DNA of 64,000 bases from Methylophaga marina (GTDB lineage Bacteria > Pseudomonadota > Gammaproteobacteria > Nitrosococcales > Methylophagaceae). Position 1 is the first letter of the stretch. Each line of letters opens with the position of its first letter. Under the pieces are notes generated by a model. The model made no database searches. It saw only the letters and a list, made by a program, of their open reading frames with translations, and was not told where the DNA came from. This document shows, in pieces, positions 36,736-46,957 of the stretch. Location: positions 744,001 through 808,000 of the forward strand of contig NZ_AP027741.1 of the NCBI RefSeq assembly GCF_030296755.1, in the 5' to 3' direction. A program made the translations under genes and the position numbers.

Positions 36736-37995
36736 ATGGCCGAATTTACCCCACAGCCAAGTTGCGCTGATGATGTTGATCACAATAACTTGACGGTTGA
36801 ACAGGCTCGCCAGCGTATCCACGACTTATTGTCCCCCATTTCAAGCTGGCAAAAAGTCTCCTTGAGACAGGCACTAGGGCAGGTTTTACACCAAAGCGTA
36901 GTATCACCCAGACAGGTACCCCCTTATAACAACTCAGCCATGGATGGTTATGCGTTGCAAAGTGCAGACATCAAAAATGCCCCTTTCTCACTCAACAACG
37001 TTGGTGTGGCATTTGCGGGTAAACCCTATCAAGGTCATGTTGAAGCAGGTCAATGTATTCGTATTATGACCGGCGCAAAAATTCCGGATGGTTGTGACAC
37101 CGTGGTGATGCAGGAGCAAGTTGAATCAGACAATCAAACCATCACCATTCATACAGACGTGAAAGCTGGACAAAATGTCAGACTAGCAGGAGAAGATATC
37201 GACTGTGGTGACACGGTTCTACCTGCTGGCCGCCGATTAACACCTGCTGACTTAGGCCTCTTGGCATCGCTAGGCATAGCCGAGATTGTCACATATAGAC
37301 CACTTCGTGTTGCCTTTTTCTCTACTGGTGACGAGTTATGTGGCTTGGGTGAACACCTGGGTGATGGTCAGATCTATGACAGTAACCGCTACACCCTCTA
37401 TGGCATGCTCAGTGAGCTCAATATTGATGTCATTGATATGGGCGTTATTCCAGATAATAGAGCCGCTTTAAAAATAGCTCTAGAGCAAGCGGCGGCGGAC
37501 GCAGATGTTATTCTATCTTCTGGTGGTGTATCGGTAGGTGATGCCGATTATGTCAAAGACATGTTGGCTGAATTAGGCCAGGTCAATTTCTGGAAAATTG
37601 CTATGCGTCCAGGACGTCCTCTGGCATTTGGGCAAATTGGCGAAGCCATGTTTTTTGGTTTACCTGGTAATCCCGTGTCGGTGATGGTGACCTTTTATCA
37701 ATTTGTGCAACCTGCCCTAAAACGTCTGGCGGGTGAATCAGACACACTCCCTATAATCATTGAAGTTCCGTGCGATAATGCGATAAAAAAACGCGCAGGG
37801 CGCTTTGAATTTCAGCGCGGCATCTTATTTAGAAACAATGAAGGTCAACTCAGAGTCAGCACAACCGGAGCCCAGGGCTCTGGTATTCTTCGCTCGATGA
37901 GCATGGCGAATTGTTTTATTTTACTTGAAGAAAACTGCGACGGACTCAGTGCCGGCAGTCTTGTTAACGTTCAACCCTTTGCAGGTCTGGTATGA
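36736..37995 (+). CDS. moeA: Molybdopterin molybdenumtransferase MoeA
   Basis: About 419 residues. It inserts molybdenum into adenylated molybdopterin. Seen: [62 protein letters not shown] and the [15 protein letters not shown] motif, all diagnostic. I prefer the ATG at 36736 because a GGAAAAG sequence precedes it and it follows the mobAB stop by two bases. An ATG at 36721 would overlap mobAB. The last bases overlap ttcA as ATGA. Confidence 0.96.
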   Translation: MAEFTPQPSCADDVDHNNLTVEQARQRIHDLLSPISSWQKVSLRQALGQVLHQSVVSPRQVPPYNNSAMDGYALQSADIKNAPFSLNNVGVAFAGKPYQGHVEAGQCIRIMTGAKIPDGCDTVVMQEQVESDNQTITIHTDVKAGQNVRLAGEDIDCGDTVLPAGRRLTPADLGLLASLGIAEIVTYRPLRVAFFSTGDELCGLGEHLGDGQIYDSNRYTLYGMLSELNIDVIDMGVIPDNRAALKIALEQAAADADVILSSGGVSVGDADYVKDMLAELGQVNFWKIAMRPGRPLAFGQIGEAMFFGLPGNPVSVMVTFYQFVQPALKRLAGESDTLPIIIEVPCDNAIKKRAGRFEFQRGILFRNNEGQLRVSTTGAQGSGILRSMSMANCFILLEENCDGLSAGSLVNVQPFAGLV

Positions 37996-38870
37996 CAGAA
38001 TCCACAACCGAACACACTTTGGTCAAACAACAGCGCGAGTTTAATAAACTGCGCAAACGTCTACGTCGCAATGTCGGTCAGGCCATCGCCGACTACAATA
38101 TGATTCAGGACGGCGATAAAGTGATGGTCTGTTTATCTGGTGGTAAAGACAGCTATACCATGCTCGATATTCTGATTAATCTGAGAGATCATGCACCGAT
38201 TAACTTTGAGCTTATCGCCGTGAACCTTGATCAGAAACAGCCTGGCTTTCCTGAGCACGTATTACCGGAATATTTATCATCGATTGGTGTGCCATTTCAT
38301 ATCATCGAAAAAGATACCTACAGCATCGTCAAGGAAGTCGTGCCTGAAGGTAAAACCACTTGCGGCATCTGCTCACGCCTACGTCGAGGCTCTTTATATG
38401 GCTATGCTCGACAAAATGGCATCACCAAAATTGCTCTGGGCCATCACCGTGATGACATTATTGAAACACTGTTTCTAAATATGTTCTATGGCAGCAAAAT
38501 AAAAGCCATGCCCCCCAAACTATTAAGTGATGATAAAACCAATATTGTGATTAGACCTTTAGCTTATGCACAAGAATCAGATATTGCGCGATATGCCGAA
38601 GCAATGAAGTTTCCCATTATTCCGTGTAATTTATGTGGCTCTCAAGAAAATCTGCAACGTCAGGCCATTAAAACAATGTTGCAGGGCTGGGAGAAACAAT
38701 TTCCGGGTAGGTTAGAAAATATCTTCCGCAGTATTCAGAATATTTCACCCTCACAAATGGGCGATTTAGATTTATTTAACTTTACCGATCTCGAGCAATT
38801 CAGACAGGAACCCACTGGAGAAGAAGATCGCTTTCAGGACGATATTCAGCAGCCTGCTTTGGCAAGATAG
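37992..38870 (+). CDS. ttcA: tRNA 2-thiocytidine biosynthesis protein TtcA
   Basis: A 292-residue iron-sulfur PP-loop enzyme that thiolates cytidine 32 in tRNA. The PP-loop [13 protein letters not shown] lies near residue 45. The cluster-binding cysteines are in [12 protein letters not shown] (CxxC) and in [12 protein letters not shown]. The [14 protein letters not shown] motif is also typical. Its start overlaps the moeA stop by four bases, so expression is coupled to the molybdenum genes, although the functions look unrelated. Confidence 0.96.
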   Translation: MTESTTEHTLVKQQREFNKLRKRLRRNVGQAIADYNMIQDGDKVMVCLSGGKDSYTMLDILINLRDHAPINFELIAVNLDQKQPGFPEHVLPEYLSSIGVPFHIIEKDTYSIVKEVVPEGKTTCGICSRLRRGSLYGYARQNGITKIALGHHRDDIIETLFLNMFYGSKIKAMPPKLLSDDKTNIVIRPLAYAQESDIARYAEAMKFPIIPCNLCGSQENLQRQAIKTMLQGWEKQFPGRLENIFRSIQNISPSQMGDLDLFNFTDLEQFRQEPTGEEDRFQDDIQQPALAR

Positions 38871-38924
38871 CCACAGACTTATCACCAGTTATGAGAAGTA
38901 TTACAAAACCAATACAAGTATCAT

Positions 38925-39119
38925 CGCTAAGTCATTGAATCTGGTTAACTTGAATATAAGTCATTGATTTATATAAACTTAATAAAATGGTCATTTTTTA
39001 ACCAAAACCGTCAGCCTTGTTGCGTAAGAATGACTTAGCGATTTTCACAGAAGTTAATCACAGAGTTATCCACAGAAAATGTGAGTAACTCTGTAAGTCA
39101 TTGATTGCTTCTCTAAGTC
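38925..39119. repeat. Intergenic cluster of TAAGTCATTGA repeats with a consensus DnaA box
   Basis: Between ttcA and the VOC gene (256 non-coding bases) the sequence TAAGTCATTGA occurs at 38928, 38957 and 39093. An inverted partial copy (AATGACTTAGCG, near 39029) matches CGCTAAGTCATT of the first copy, and a degenerate copy (TAAGTCGTTA) lies near 39114. A perfect DnaA box TTATCCACA lies at 39066-39074, near CACAGAAGTTAATCACAG. An AT-rich stretch runs from about 38965 to 39002. This resembles an iteron or initiator-binding region, but no replication gene is adjacent, so the function is open. Confidence 0.6.
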
Positions 39120-39126
39120 GTTATTT

Positions 39127-39516
39127 TTAGTTTTGCTTCGGTGTAAAATCTTCTGCAAACTCTAATGCATTTCCATCTGGATCACGGCAGAAAAATGCGG
39201 CTCTGCCCGACTTGCTTCGAGAAAATTCATAACCCGCATTTTCCAGACGTTCACCCAAGGCTTCTAAATCATCGACTACTAACGCCAAGTGACGATCACG
39301 ACCACCATGCGCGGGACGTCCTTCAGTAGAGTCAGGGTTGGGTAATACCATCAGATGAATCATCTGTCCTGTATCGCCGATATCTAACCAAGCACCGTCA
39401 TAAGCAAACTCAGGCCTGCTGGGGTTAAGAGGCAGCTGTAATACGTCGCAATAAAAGCGTAAAGAAACGTCTAGGTCTTTTACTAGAAAACTGGCATGTG
39501 CTATCGATTTGATCAT
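39127..39516 (-). CDS. VOC (glyoxalase/bleomycin-resistance) superfamily protein
   Basis: A 129-residue protein of two beta-alpha-beta-beta-beta units. IAHASFLVKDLDVSLRFYCDVLQLPL opens the first and RHLALVVDDLEALGERLENAGYEF the second, ending FFCRDPDGNALEFAED. Metal ligand positions (His near residue 8, His in the second unit, Glu near the end) appear present. Such proteins are lyases, dioxygenases or antibiotic binders; the substrate is unknown. Confidence 0.87.
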   Translation of the reverse strand: MIKSIAHASFLVKDLDVSLRFYCDVLQLPLNPSRPEFAYDGAWLDIGDTGQMIHLMVLPNPDSTEGRPAHGGRDRHLALVVDDLEALGERLENAGYEFSRSKSGRAAFFCRDPDGNALEFAEDFTPKQN

Positions 39517-39592
39517 ATTTCACCTGGATAAAAAACATTTAAAAGCCATAGCGTTAGTTTAACGTCAGGCGGTATGTGACACCAAAAATAAC

Positions 39593-40474
39593 TCAGGCTT
39601 TACCTTGCTTAGCCATACCGTAGGCAGCAATAAAAATAAGCGCTCCGCCTAACCACTCTGTTTGGCTCATTTGTTCACTAGTCAACCACCAGGCAGAAAT
39701 AGCCGCCACCACCAGTTCAGATAACATCAAAATGGCTGAGCGAAAAACCGGCATTCTTGCCAGGCCATATAACACGGCTATCGTCATCGCGGTAAAACAA
39801 AGACCACCAAAAACCATGACCGCCAGCCATAAATTGAGGCTGATGTCCGGTACACTTGATTGCTGTAGAACTAATACAAGCCCTGCCACCATAACCACGC
39901 CCCAGTAAACAATGGTGGTTTTGACTTCCATAGCCACATCAGCAAGTTTGCGACTTAATACGTTATTCACTGAAAACATAAATCCCGCAAACAAAGCTAA
40001 CCAGTCAGCCATATCGTTTGGCCAGGGCAGACCTATTTCCGGGTGCCATAACATGATCATCGTGCCTGACATCGCCACAATGATCATCAGCATGGAAACT
40101 CGCGAAATTTTTTCGCCTAACCACCAACGACTCAACAACACTGACCAGAGTGGAGACAGATAGAAGAGCAACATGACACGCATCACTTCACCGTGAGTCA
40201 GTGCCACTAAGAAAGCAATATTTGTAACGCCTGCTGCGGCAGCAAGCGCCCAAAGACTGGGGGGCCAGTGACCTGAAAAATCTTTTTTCTGTTTGAACAA
40301 CATGGCTGTGGCCACGATGGCGGCAGCAAAATACATGAGTAAGGTAGACCAAACAACAGGAAGACCTTGTTGTTCGAGTAAGCGCATTGGATACCAAATC
40401 AATCCCCACATAGCTGAGGAAAATAAGATACCGAGTACAGCAAGATTAAATTGTTGGTTATTCGTATTTGTCAT
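39593..40474 (-). CDS. EamA/DMT family transporter
   Basis: A 293-residue inner-membrane protein with about ten helices in two EamA repeats (FNLAVLGILFSSAMWGLIWYPMRLLEQ at the start, then MADWLALFAGFMFSVNNVLSRKLADV in the second). It belongs to the drug/metabolite transporter superfamily; the substrate is unknown. I use the ATG at 40474 (MTNTNNQQ) rather than an ATG 57 bases earlier, whose extension is hydrophilic and unlike the family. Divergent from dapC. Confidence 0.87.
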   Translation of the reverse strand: MTNTNNQQFNLAVLGILFSSAMWGLIWYPMRLLEQQGLPVVWSTLLMYFAAAIVATAMLFKQKKDFSGHWPPSLWALAAAAGVTNIAFLVALTHGEVMRVMLLFYLSPLWSVLLSRWWLGEKISRVSMLMIIVAMSGTMIMLWHPEIGLPWPNDMADWLALFAGFMFSVNNVLSRKLADVAMEVKTTIVYWGVVMVAGLVLVLQQSSVPDISLNLWLAVMVFGGLCFTAMTIAVLYGLARMPVFRSAILMLSELVVAAISAWWLTSEQMSQTEWLGGALIFIAAYGMAKQGKA

Positions 40475-40547
40475 GGCACACCTTATAACACGAGATTGCT
40501 CCAACCCGTTATAATGGTCTGATTTTTTCACTCATTCATTTGGAATT

Positions 40548-41741
40548 ATGAATCCAGAACTGGCAAAACTGCACCCCTATCCTTTCGAAAAGTTGGCTCA
40601 ACTGAAACAAGGCTGTGTGCCACCTGAAGACAAGGCACATATTGCACTATCGATAGGTGAACCCAAACACCCAACACCAGGATTTATTACCGAAGCTGTC
40701 ATCACCCATCTTCATGGACTGTCATCCTACCCTACCACCGCTGGTACGAATGAGCTGCGTCATGCCATAGCGACTTGGTTGAATAATAGATTCAATCTGG
40801 ATGGGCATATCAACGCTATGACTCAGGTGCTTCCGGTAAATGGTACGCGTGAAGCTTTATTTGCGTTTGCTCAAGCAGTCATTGATCGCGACCAAGCACC
40901 ATTAGTTTTGATGCCTAATCCGTTTTATCAGATTTATGAAGGTGCGGCTATTTTGGCAGGTGCAGAACCTTATTATATGAATTGTTCTGCCAGTCACGAC
41001 TTTATTCCAGATTTTGATGCGATTAGTGAAGATACCTGGCAACGTTGTCAGTTAATCTATATCTGCAGCCCAGGCAATCCAACTGGCGCTGTCATTGATA
41101 AAGCGACTCTGACACGTTTAATTGAGTTGGCACATCAGTATGATTTCGTGATTGCTTCTGATGAATGTTATTCCGAAATCTACCCCGATGAAACGAACCC
41201 GCCCGTCGGTTTATTAGAAGCAGCTTATGCGGCTGGTTATACTGACATGAGCCGCTGTGTGGTTTTTCATAGTCTGTCGAAACGTTCGAACGCCCCTGGC
41301 TTGAGAAGTGGTTTTGTCGCTGGTGATGCTGATATTCTGAAACAATTTCTACGCTACCGCACGTACCATGGTTGCTCAATGCCACCTGCTACACAGGCGG
41401 CCTCCATCACCGCCTGGAATGATGAAGATCATGTTGTTCATAATCGTGAGCTGTATCTGGAAAAATTTAATGCGGTATTAGAAATTTTAGCGCCAGTCAT
41501 GTCAGTATCTATGCCGCAAGCCGGTTTCTATTTGTGGGCTGAAACGCCCATTGCTGATACGGCATTTGCCAGACAATTATTTGAACAACAAAATGTCACC
41601 GTTTTACCAGGCACCTATCTGGGCCGTGACACCACTGCGGGCAATCCTGGTTCGAATCGTATTCGCATGGCGTTGGTTGCCCCGCTGGAAGAATGTATAG
41701 AAGCTGCACATCGCATTCGCAGCCTTATTGAAAGTTTATAA
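40548..41741 (+). CDS. dapC: Succinyldiaminopimelate transaminase DapC
   Basis: A 397-residue fold-type I PLP aminotransferase. Seen: the start MNPELAKLHPYPFEKLAQL, the SIGEPKHPTP motif, ICSPGNPTGAVI, ASDECYSEIY and the PLP-lysine block FHSLSKRSNAPGLRSGF. These match the DapC type, converting succinyl-amino-ketopimelate to succinyl-DAP with glutamate. It is followed by dapD, yffB and dapE, which confirms the lysine/DAP assignment. Confidence 0.94.
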   Translation: MNPELAKLHPYPFEKLAQLKQGCVPPEDKAHIALSIGEPKHPTPGFITEAVITHLHGLSSYPTTAGTNELRHAIATWLNNRFNLDGHINAMTQVLPVNGTREALFAFAQAVIDRDQAPLVLMPNPFYQIYEGAAILAGAEPYYMNCSASHDFIPDFDAISEDTWQRCQLIYICSPGNPTGAVIDKATLTRLIELAHQYDFVIASDECYSEIYPDETNPPVGLLEAAYAAGYTDMSRCVVFHSLSKRSNAPGLRSGFVAGDADILKQFLRYRTYHGCSMPPATQAASITAWNDEDHVVHNRELYLEKFNAVLEILAPVMSVSMPQAGFYLWAETPIADTAFARQLFEQQNVTVLPGTYLGRDTTAGNPGSNRIRMALVAPLEECIEAAHRIRSLIESL

Positions 41742-41764
41742 TTAAATCAATGGAGTAGACACCA

Positions 41765-42586
41765 ATGAGTGATATTCAACAAATTATTGAAGAGGCGTTT
41801 GAACGCCGTGCTGAGATTAACCCTGCTAACGCTGATAGCAATGTCAGAAATGCAGTCAATGAAGCATTAACGATGCTGGATAACGGTTCAGCTCGTGTTG
41901 CAGAAAAACAAAATGGTGACTGGGTTGTTAACCAATGGCTGAAAAAAGCGGTTTTATTATCATTCCGTTTAAATGACAACAAAATCATGCCTGGTGCAGA
42001 AACCAACTATTTCGATAAAGTTGATCCTAAATTTGCCAGCTTCAATGAAGATGACTTTAACAAAGCCGGTGTGCGTGTCGTACCACCAGCAGCGGTTCGT
42101 CGCGGATCATACATCGCCCCTGGCGTTGTTTTGATGCCCTCTTATGTCAATATTGGTGCTTATGTTGATTCTGGCACCATGGTCGATACTTGGGCGACGG
42201 TAGGTAGCTGCGCTCAAATCGGTAAAAACGTTCACCTTTCTGGTGGCGTAGGTATCGGTGGTGTATTAGAACCCTTACAAGCCGGCCCGACCATCATTGA
42301 AGACAACTGCTTCATTGGTGCACGTTCTGAAGTTGTTGAAGGTGTTGTTGTGGAAGAAGGCTCAGTTATCTCAATGGGCGTTTATATTGGTCAAAGCACA
42401 AAAATCTTCAACCGTCTGACCGGCGAAATCACTTATGGTCGCATCCCTGCAGGTTCTGTTGTGGTGTCTGGTAACTTACCTTCTAAAGATGGTTCATACA
42501 GCCTGTACTGTGCGGTTATCGTTAAACAAGTTGACGAAAAAACACGTGGCAAAGTGGGTATTAATGAATTATTACGTGATATCTAG
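41765..42586 (+). CDS. dapD: Tetrahydrodipicolinate N-succinyltransferase DapD
   Basis: A 273-residue trimeric left-handed beta-helix enzyme that succinylates tetrahydrodipicolinate for DAP and lysine synthesis. The helical N-terminus ([17 protein letters not shown]), the hexapeptide repeats around residues 110-230 ([28 protein letters not shown], then [29 protein letters not shown]) and the C-terminal [20 protein letters not shown] are diagnostic. A terminator follows. Confidence 0.97.
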   Translation: MSDIQQIIEEAFERRAEINPANADSNVRNAVNEALTMLDNGSARVAEKQNGDWVVNQWLKKAVLLSFRLNDNKIMPGAETNYFDKVDPKFASFNEDDFNKAGVRVVPPAAVRRGSYIAPGVVLMPSYVNIGAYVDSGTMVDTWATVGSCAQIGKNVHLSGGVGIGGVLEPLQAGPTIIEDNCFIGARSEVVEGVVVEEGSVISMGVYIGQSTKIFNRLTGEITYGRIPAGSVVVSGNLPSKDGSYSLYCAVIVKQVDEKTRGKVGINELLRDI

Positions 42587-42608
42587 TATCATTTTACTCA
42601 GATAAGAT

Positions 42609-42645
42609 TAGGGGTGAGCAAATCGTTATTGCTCACCCCTTTTTA
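42609..42645 (+). terminator. Rho-independent terminator after dapD
   Basis: AGGGGTGAGCAA pairs with TTGCTCACCCCT, followed by TTTTTATTTTT. This strong hairpin lies 23 bases past the dapD stop and should separate dapC-dapD from yffB-dapE. Confidence 0.93.
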
Positions 42646-42673
42646 TTTTTAGCCTTATATACATGTGACTACA

Positions 42674-43012
42674 ATGATTCTCTACGGTATTAAAAACTGC
42701 GATTCGGTCAAAAAAGCACGACGTTGGCTTGAGGCACATTCTATTGACTATATGTTTCACGATTTTCGTCAGCAAGGTCTTGAAGAGAGCACCGTCAAAG
42801 AATGGCTTCAGTCCGTTGACTGGGAGACGTTGTTGAATAAACGAGGTACAACCTGGCGGAAACTGGATGACCCACGTAAGGACAATCTGGATGAAAAAAC
42901 CGCGATTGAACTCATGTTGGAAAACCCTACTCTGATTAAGCGCCCCGTTTTGGTCAACGACTCAACGACCATAGTCGGATTTAAAGAAGATGTTTATCAA
43001 CAATTGGTTTAA
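42674..43012 (+). CDS. yffB: YffB/ArsC-like (Spx family) protein
   Basis: About 112 residues of the ArsC/Spx thioredoxin-fold family. MILYGIKNCDSVKKARRWLEAH carries a single Cys in the active-site position, and the TTWRKLDDP and LIKRPVLVN motifs are typical of YffB rather than true arsenate reductases. YffB commonly precedes dapE in gammaproteobacteria, as here. I start at the ATG at 42674; a GTG at 42665 would add three residues. No clear ribosome site. Function unknown, possibly a glutathione-dependent thiol reductase. Confidence 0.88.
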   Translation: MILYGIKNCDSVKKARRWLEAHSIDYMFHDFRQQGLEESTVKEWLQSVDWETLLNKRGTTWRKLDDPRKDNLDEKTAIELMLENPTLIKRPVLVNDSTTIVGFKEDVYQQLV

Positions 43013-43142
43013 CTTAGATTTTCTTAGCAGAGTTTTGCCCGCTATCATTCCAGGTATCGGCTACGGTAATCACCAATACGGCGTTGATGTCATTATGTTA
43101 GGTGGTGCCAGTTTATCATTAACAATCGGTATTCGTTTATAA
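42990..43142 (+). pseudogene. Possible outer-membrane beta-strand remnant
   Basis: A 50-residue reading frame, partly overlapping the end of yffB, ends with IIPGIGYGNHQYGVDVIMLGGASLSLTIGIRL. The last part alternates polar and non-polar residues as does the closing strand of outer-membrane barrel proteins. No upstream coding part is seen. It may be the leftover of a deleted gene or a chance frame; weak support. Confidence 0.25.
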
Positions 43143-44294
<1,152 letters not shown>

Positions 44295-44297
44295 GCA

Positions 44298-44594
44298 ATG
44301 CCGTTGATTCACGCACATCAAAAACGACACTACCTCTATGTGATAGCAACCATTGTGCTGCTGTTACAGTCGTTTGCTGTCTGGCATGATGCTGAACACG
44401 CATTCCATCATGCAGAAGCGCAATGTGAGCGCCTAAATGCCATCAGTCATTTCCCGCTTGCTGACGTAGCTACTGAAGTTAGCCTTCATCAGTCTCGAGC
44501 CACACTCAGTCTTGAGGTGGACTCTCCTGTAATAACACTGCCGTTCGCGCAGCGCCAATCTTATCTTATCCGCGCCCCACCATTTTTTTCATAG
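44298..44594 (+). CDS. Small His-rich membrane-anchored protein of the metal-uptake cluster
   Basis: A 98-residue protein with one N-terminal hydrophobic segment (YLYVIATIVLLLQSFAVW), then WHDAEHAFHHAEAQCE, which has four His and a Cys suited for metal binding. It is similar in layout to the short 'zinc chaperone' (DUF2607-like) proteins found before zinc transport genes; I am not certain of the family. It starts three bases after dapE and precedes the porin-like and ZnuA-like genes, so a role in periplasmic metal handling is inferred. Confidence 0.6.
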   Translation: MPLIHAHQKRHYLYVIATIVLLLQSFAVWHDAEHAFHHAEAQCERLNAISHFPLADVATEVSLHQSRATLSLEVDSPVITLPFAQRQSYLIRAPPFFS

Positions 44595-44680
44595 CCTTAC
44601 CTGATCTCTCTATTTTAATCATGCTACCGATCCGCGAACGTCTGATCTGTAGCTGTAGCTTATGGCTATGAGGAAAGTTT

Positions 44681-46054
44681 ATGAAAAGCAAAAAACTGCT
44701 TGTGTTGCTGATGACAGCTGCACTGAGCCCGGTATCACCTGCATTTGCTGGCGATATTGATGATCTTAAACAAGAAATCGCAAAAATGCGTGCTGATTAT
44801 GAGCAACGTATCCAACAACTTGAAGAACGACTATCTGAAGCAGAAGCGAATACACAGACTGTTGCCAATGAAGTCGCAATGATTCCTGAAGCACCAGCTC
44901 CTGTTGCTTCACCCAATAATAGCAATACCTTTAATCCAGCTATCAGTATGGTGTTAAACGGTACGTTCAGCCAGTACCAGAACAATGCTGAGGATTACGC
45001 TCTGGATGGGTTTAATGTCCAAGGCGAGGGCGGTTTAGCGGAAGAAGGCTTCTCTCTTGGAGAAAGTGAATTAACCGTCAGCTCAAACATCGATCAACTC
45101 TTTTATGGTCAGGCGACTTTGGCTGTACATGAGCATGAAGGTGAAACAGAGCTGGAAATAGAAGAAGCATTTATTGAAACTCTGGGTTTAGGCAATGGCA
45201 TGACCATTCGTGCTGGTCGCTATTTTGCCCCTATTGGCTACTTAAATGAACGTCACGTACATGCCTGGAATTTTGCTGACGCGCCTTTGATTTATCGTGG
45301 CTTATTTGGCAACCAACTTTCAACTGATGGTGTGAAGCTATCTTATCTGTTACCAACAGACTACATGTTTGAAGTCGGTACCAGCGTTGGTAATGGTGAT
45401 AGCTATCCTGGAAGTGGTGAACACAGTGGCATCGGTGACTGGCTGGTCTATGCGAAAACAGGTGGTGATATTGGTATAGAAAGCAGCTGGCAGGCCGGTA
45501 TATCTCACTGGCGTGCAAGCCCTGATGATCGTTCTTATGATGGTGGACACCATCATGGTCATGATGACGAAGAAGAAAGTTCAGCCGTGTTCAGTGGTGA
45601 CACTGATATCACCAATTTATCGTTGGTATACAAATGGGCACCGAATGGTAATTTCCGTCAGGAAAACCTGACCTTGATCGGTGAGTTTATGTATCTGCAT
45701 GATGATGGCGATATCAGTCATGGCAGTGACGAGTTTGCTCGTTACGATGGCAAACAATATGGCGGCTATGTAGAAGGTATTTATCAATTTAATCCGCAAT
45801 GGCGCTCCGGCCTGCGTTATGACTGGTTAGGTAGCAAGCACCGTGCGTCGGATGAAGAATTGCTAGCGGATGCGGGTCTAGAAGGTGGTAGAAACCATCC
45901 TCAACGTAGCAGTGCAATGGTGGAATACCTCCCAAGTGAATTCAGTCGTATTCGTGCACAAATTAATCACGATCAATCATACGACGATGATGATTGGCAG
46001 ATGATACTGCAATATACCGTCAGCCTTGGCGCTCATGGCGCGCATCAATACTAG
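44681..46054 (+). CDS. Outer-membrane porin-like protein with coiled-coil N-terminus, probable metal uptake
   Basis: A 457-residue exported protein with signal peptide (to about residue 23), a coiled coil (IDDLKQEIAKMRADYEQRIQQLEERLSEAEA, about 24-60), then a beta-barrel region. Barrel features: repeated amphipathic strands such as NGMTIRAGRYFAPIGYLNERH and a last strand WQMILQYTVSLGAHGAHQY. A loop near residues 286-305 carries a His/Asp/Glu-rich patch (GGHHHGHDDEEESS), which could capture zinc. It lies before the ZnuA-like gene (nine-base gap), so it probably delivers metal across the outer membrane. Confidence 0.82.
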   Translation: MKSKKLLVLLMTAALSPVSPAFAGDIDDLKQEIAKMRADYEQRIQQLEERLSEAEANTQTVANEVAMIPEAPAPVASPNNSNTFNPAISMVLNGTFSQYQNNAEDYALDGFNVQGEGGLAEEGFSLGESELTVSSNIDQLFYGQATLAVHEHEGETELEIEEAFIETLGLGNGMTIRAGRYFAPIGYLNERHVHAWNFADAPLIYRGLFGNQLSTDGVKLSYLLPTDYMFEVGTSVGNGDSYPGSGEHSGIGDWLVYAKTGGDIGIESSWQAGISHWRASPDDRSYDGGHHHGHDDEEESSAVFSGDTDITNLSLVYKWAPNGNFRQENLTLIGEFMYLHDDGDISHGSDEFARYDGKQYGGYVEGIYQFNPQWRSGLRYDWLGSKHRASDEELLADAGLEGGRNHPQRSSAMVEYLPSEFSRIRAQINHDQSYDDDDWQMILQYTVSLGAHGAHQY

Positions 46055-46063
46055 GAGTTCTAC

Positions 46064-46957
46064 ATGAAAGCGTTTATTTTTACTTTTTTATTTGTAATGA
46101 GCTCGCCAGTATGGGCGCAACTTTCAGTGTTTGCCTGTGAGCCGGAATGGGCCTCTTTAACTAAAGAGTTAGGTGGTGACGATGTGTCTGTTTTCAGTGC
46201 AACCAGAGGTTTACAGGATCCGCACTATATTCAGGCACGTCCAAGTTTGATTGCTAAAGCACGCCAGACTGATTTATTGGTATGTACAGGCGCTGAGTTA
46301 GAAACAGGCTGGTTGCCATTACTACAACGCAAAGCGGGTAATCCTAATATCCAAAGAGGTGCTGAAGGTTACTTTATGGCTTCTGATTATATTCGTTTAC
46401 TGGATAAACCCGTCATGGTTGATCGTAGCCAAGGTGATGTTCACGCATCTGGTAATCCGCATATTCAGACAAGTCCTGAGAACATCATCAACGTTGCTAA
46501 AGCGTTGACTCAACGTCTCAAGAAACGTGATCCTGAAAATGCTAATAACTATGAACAGCGCTGGCAAGATTTTGAACAACGCTGGCAAGCGGCAATGAAC
46601 CAGTGGCAGCAAAAAGCAGCTCCCCTCAAAGGTGTGCCTATTGCTGTTCAACATAAAAACTGGATTTATCTAGTGAACTGGTTAGGGTTAAATGAAGTAG
46701 CTGTATTGGAAGCTAAACCTGCTGTACCACCGACTGTAAATCAGTTGCAGTCAGTAGTTGAAAAGCTGAAGCAAACACCAGCAAAAATGGTGATTGTCGC
46801 AGCCTATCAATCATCAAGAGCGACCGACTGGTTAGTAGATAAAACCGGTATCACGAAAGTGGTACTGCCTTTCACTGTTGGCGGTAATGAACAAAGTACA
46901 AATTTATTTGAACTGTACGACAACACCATCGATTTACTTCTAGATGGTGCTAAATGA
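46064..46957 (+). CDS. Metal (probably zinc) ABC transporter substrate-binding protein, ZnuA-like
   Basis: A 297-residue cluster A-I periplasmic binding protein with a signal peptide (cleaved near VWA-Q). Metal ligands: His in GLQDPHYIQARPS (near residue 53), His in ASGNPHIQTSP and His in IAVQHKNWIYLVNWL, as in ZnuA; the fourth ligand would be an acidic residue near the end. The usual acidic-histidine loop is absent. It overlaps the following permease gene by four bases. Confidence 0.9.
   Translation: MKAFIFTFLFVMSSPVWAQLSVFACEPEWASLTKELGGDDVSVFSATRGLQDPHYIQARPSLIAKARQTDLLVCTGAELETGWLPLLQRKAGNPNIQRGAEGYFMASDYIRLLDKPVMVDRSQGDVHASGNPHIQTSPENIINVAKALTQRLKKRDPENANNYEQRWQDFEQRWQAAMNQWQQKAAPLKGVPIAVQHKNWIYLVNWLGLNEVAVLEAKPAVPPTVNQLQSVVEKLKQTPAKMVIVAAYQSSRATDWLVDKTGITKVVLPFTVGGNEQSTNLFELYDNTIDLLLDGAK

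Noticed and set aside
38925-39119. Chromosomal origin oriC
   Set aside because: Only one perfect DnaA box and no dnaA, dnaN, gidA or parAB gene nearby; the evidence supports only a repeat cluster of unknown role.
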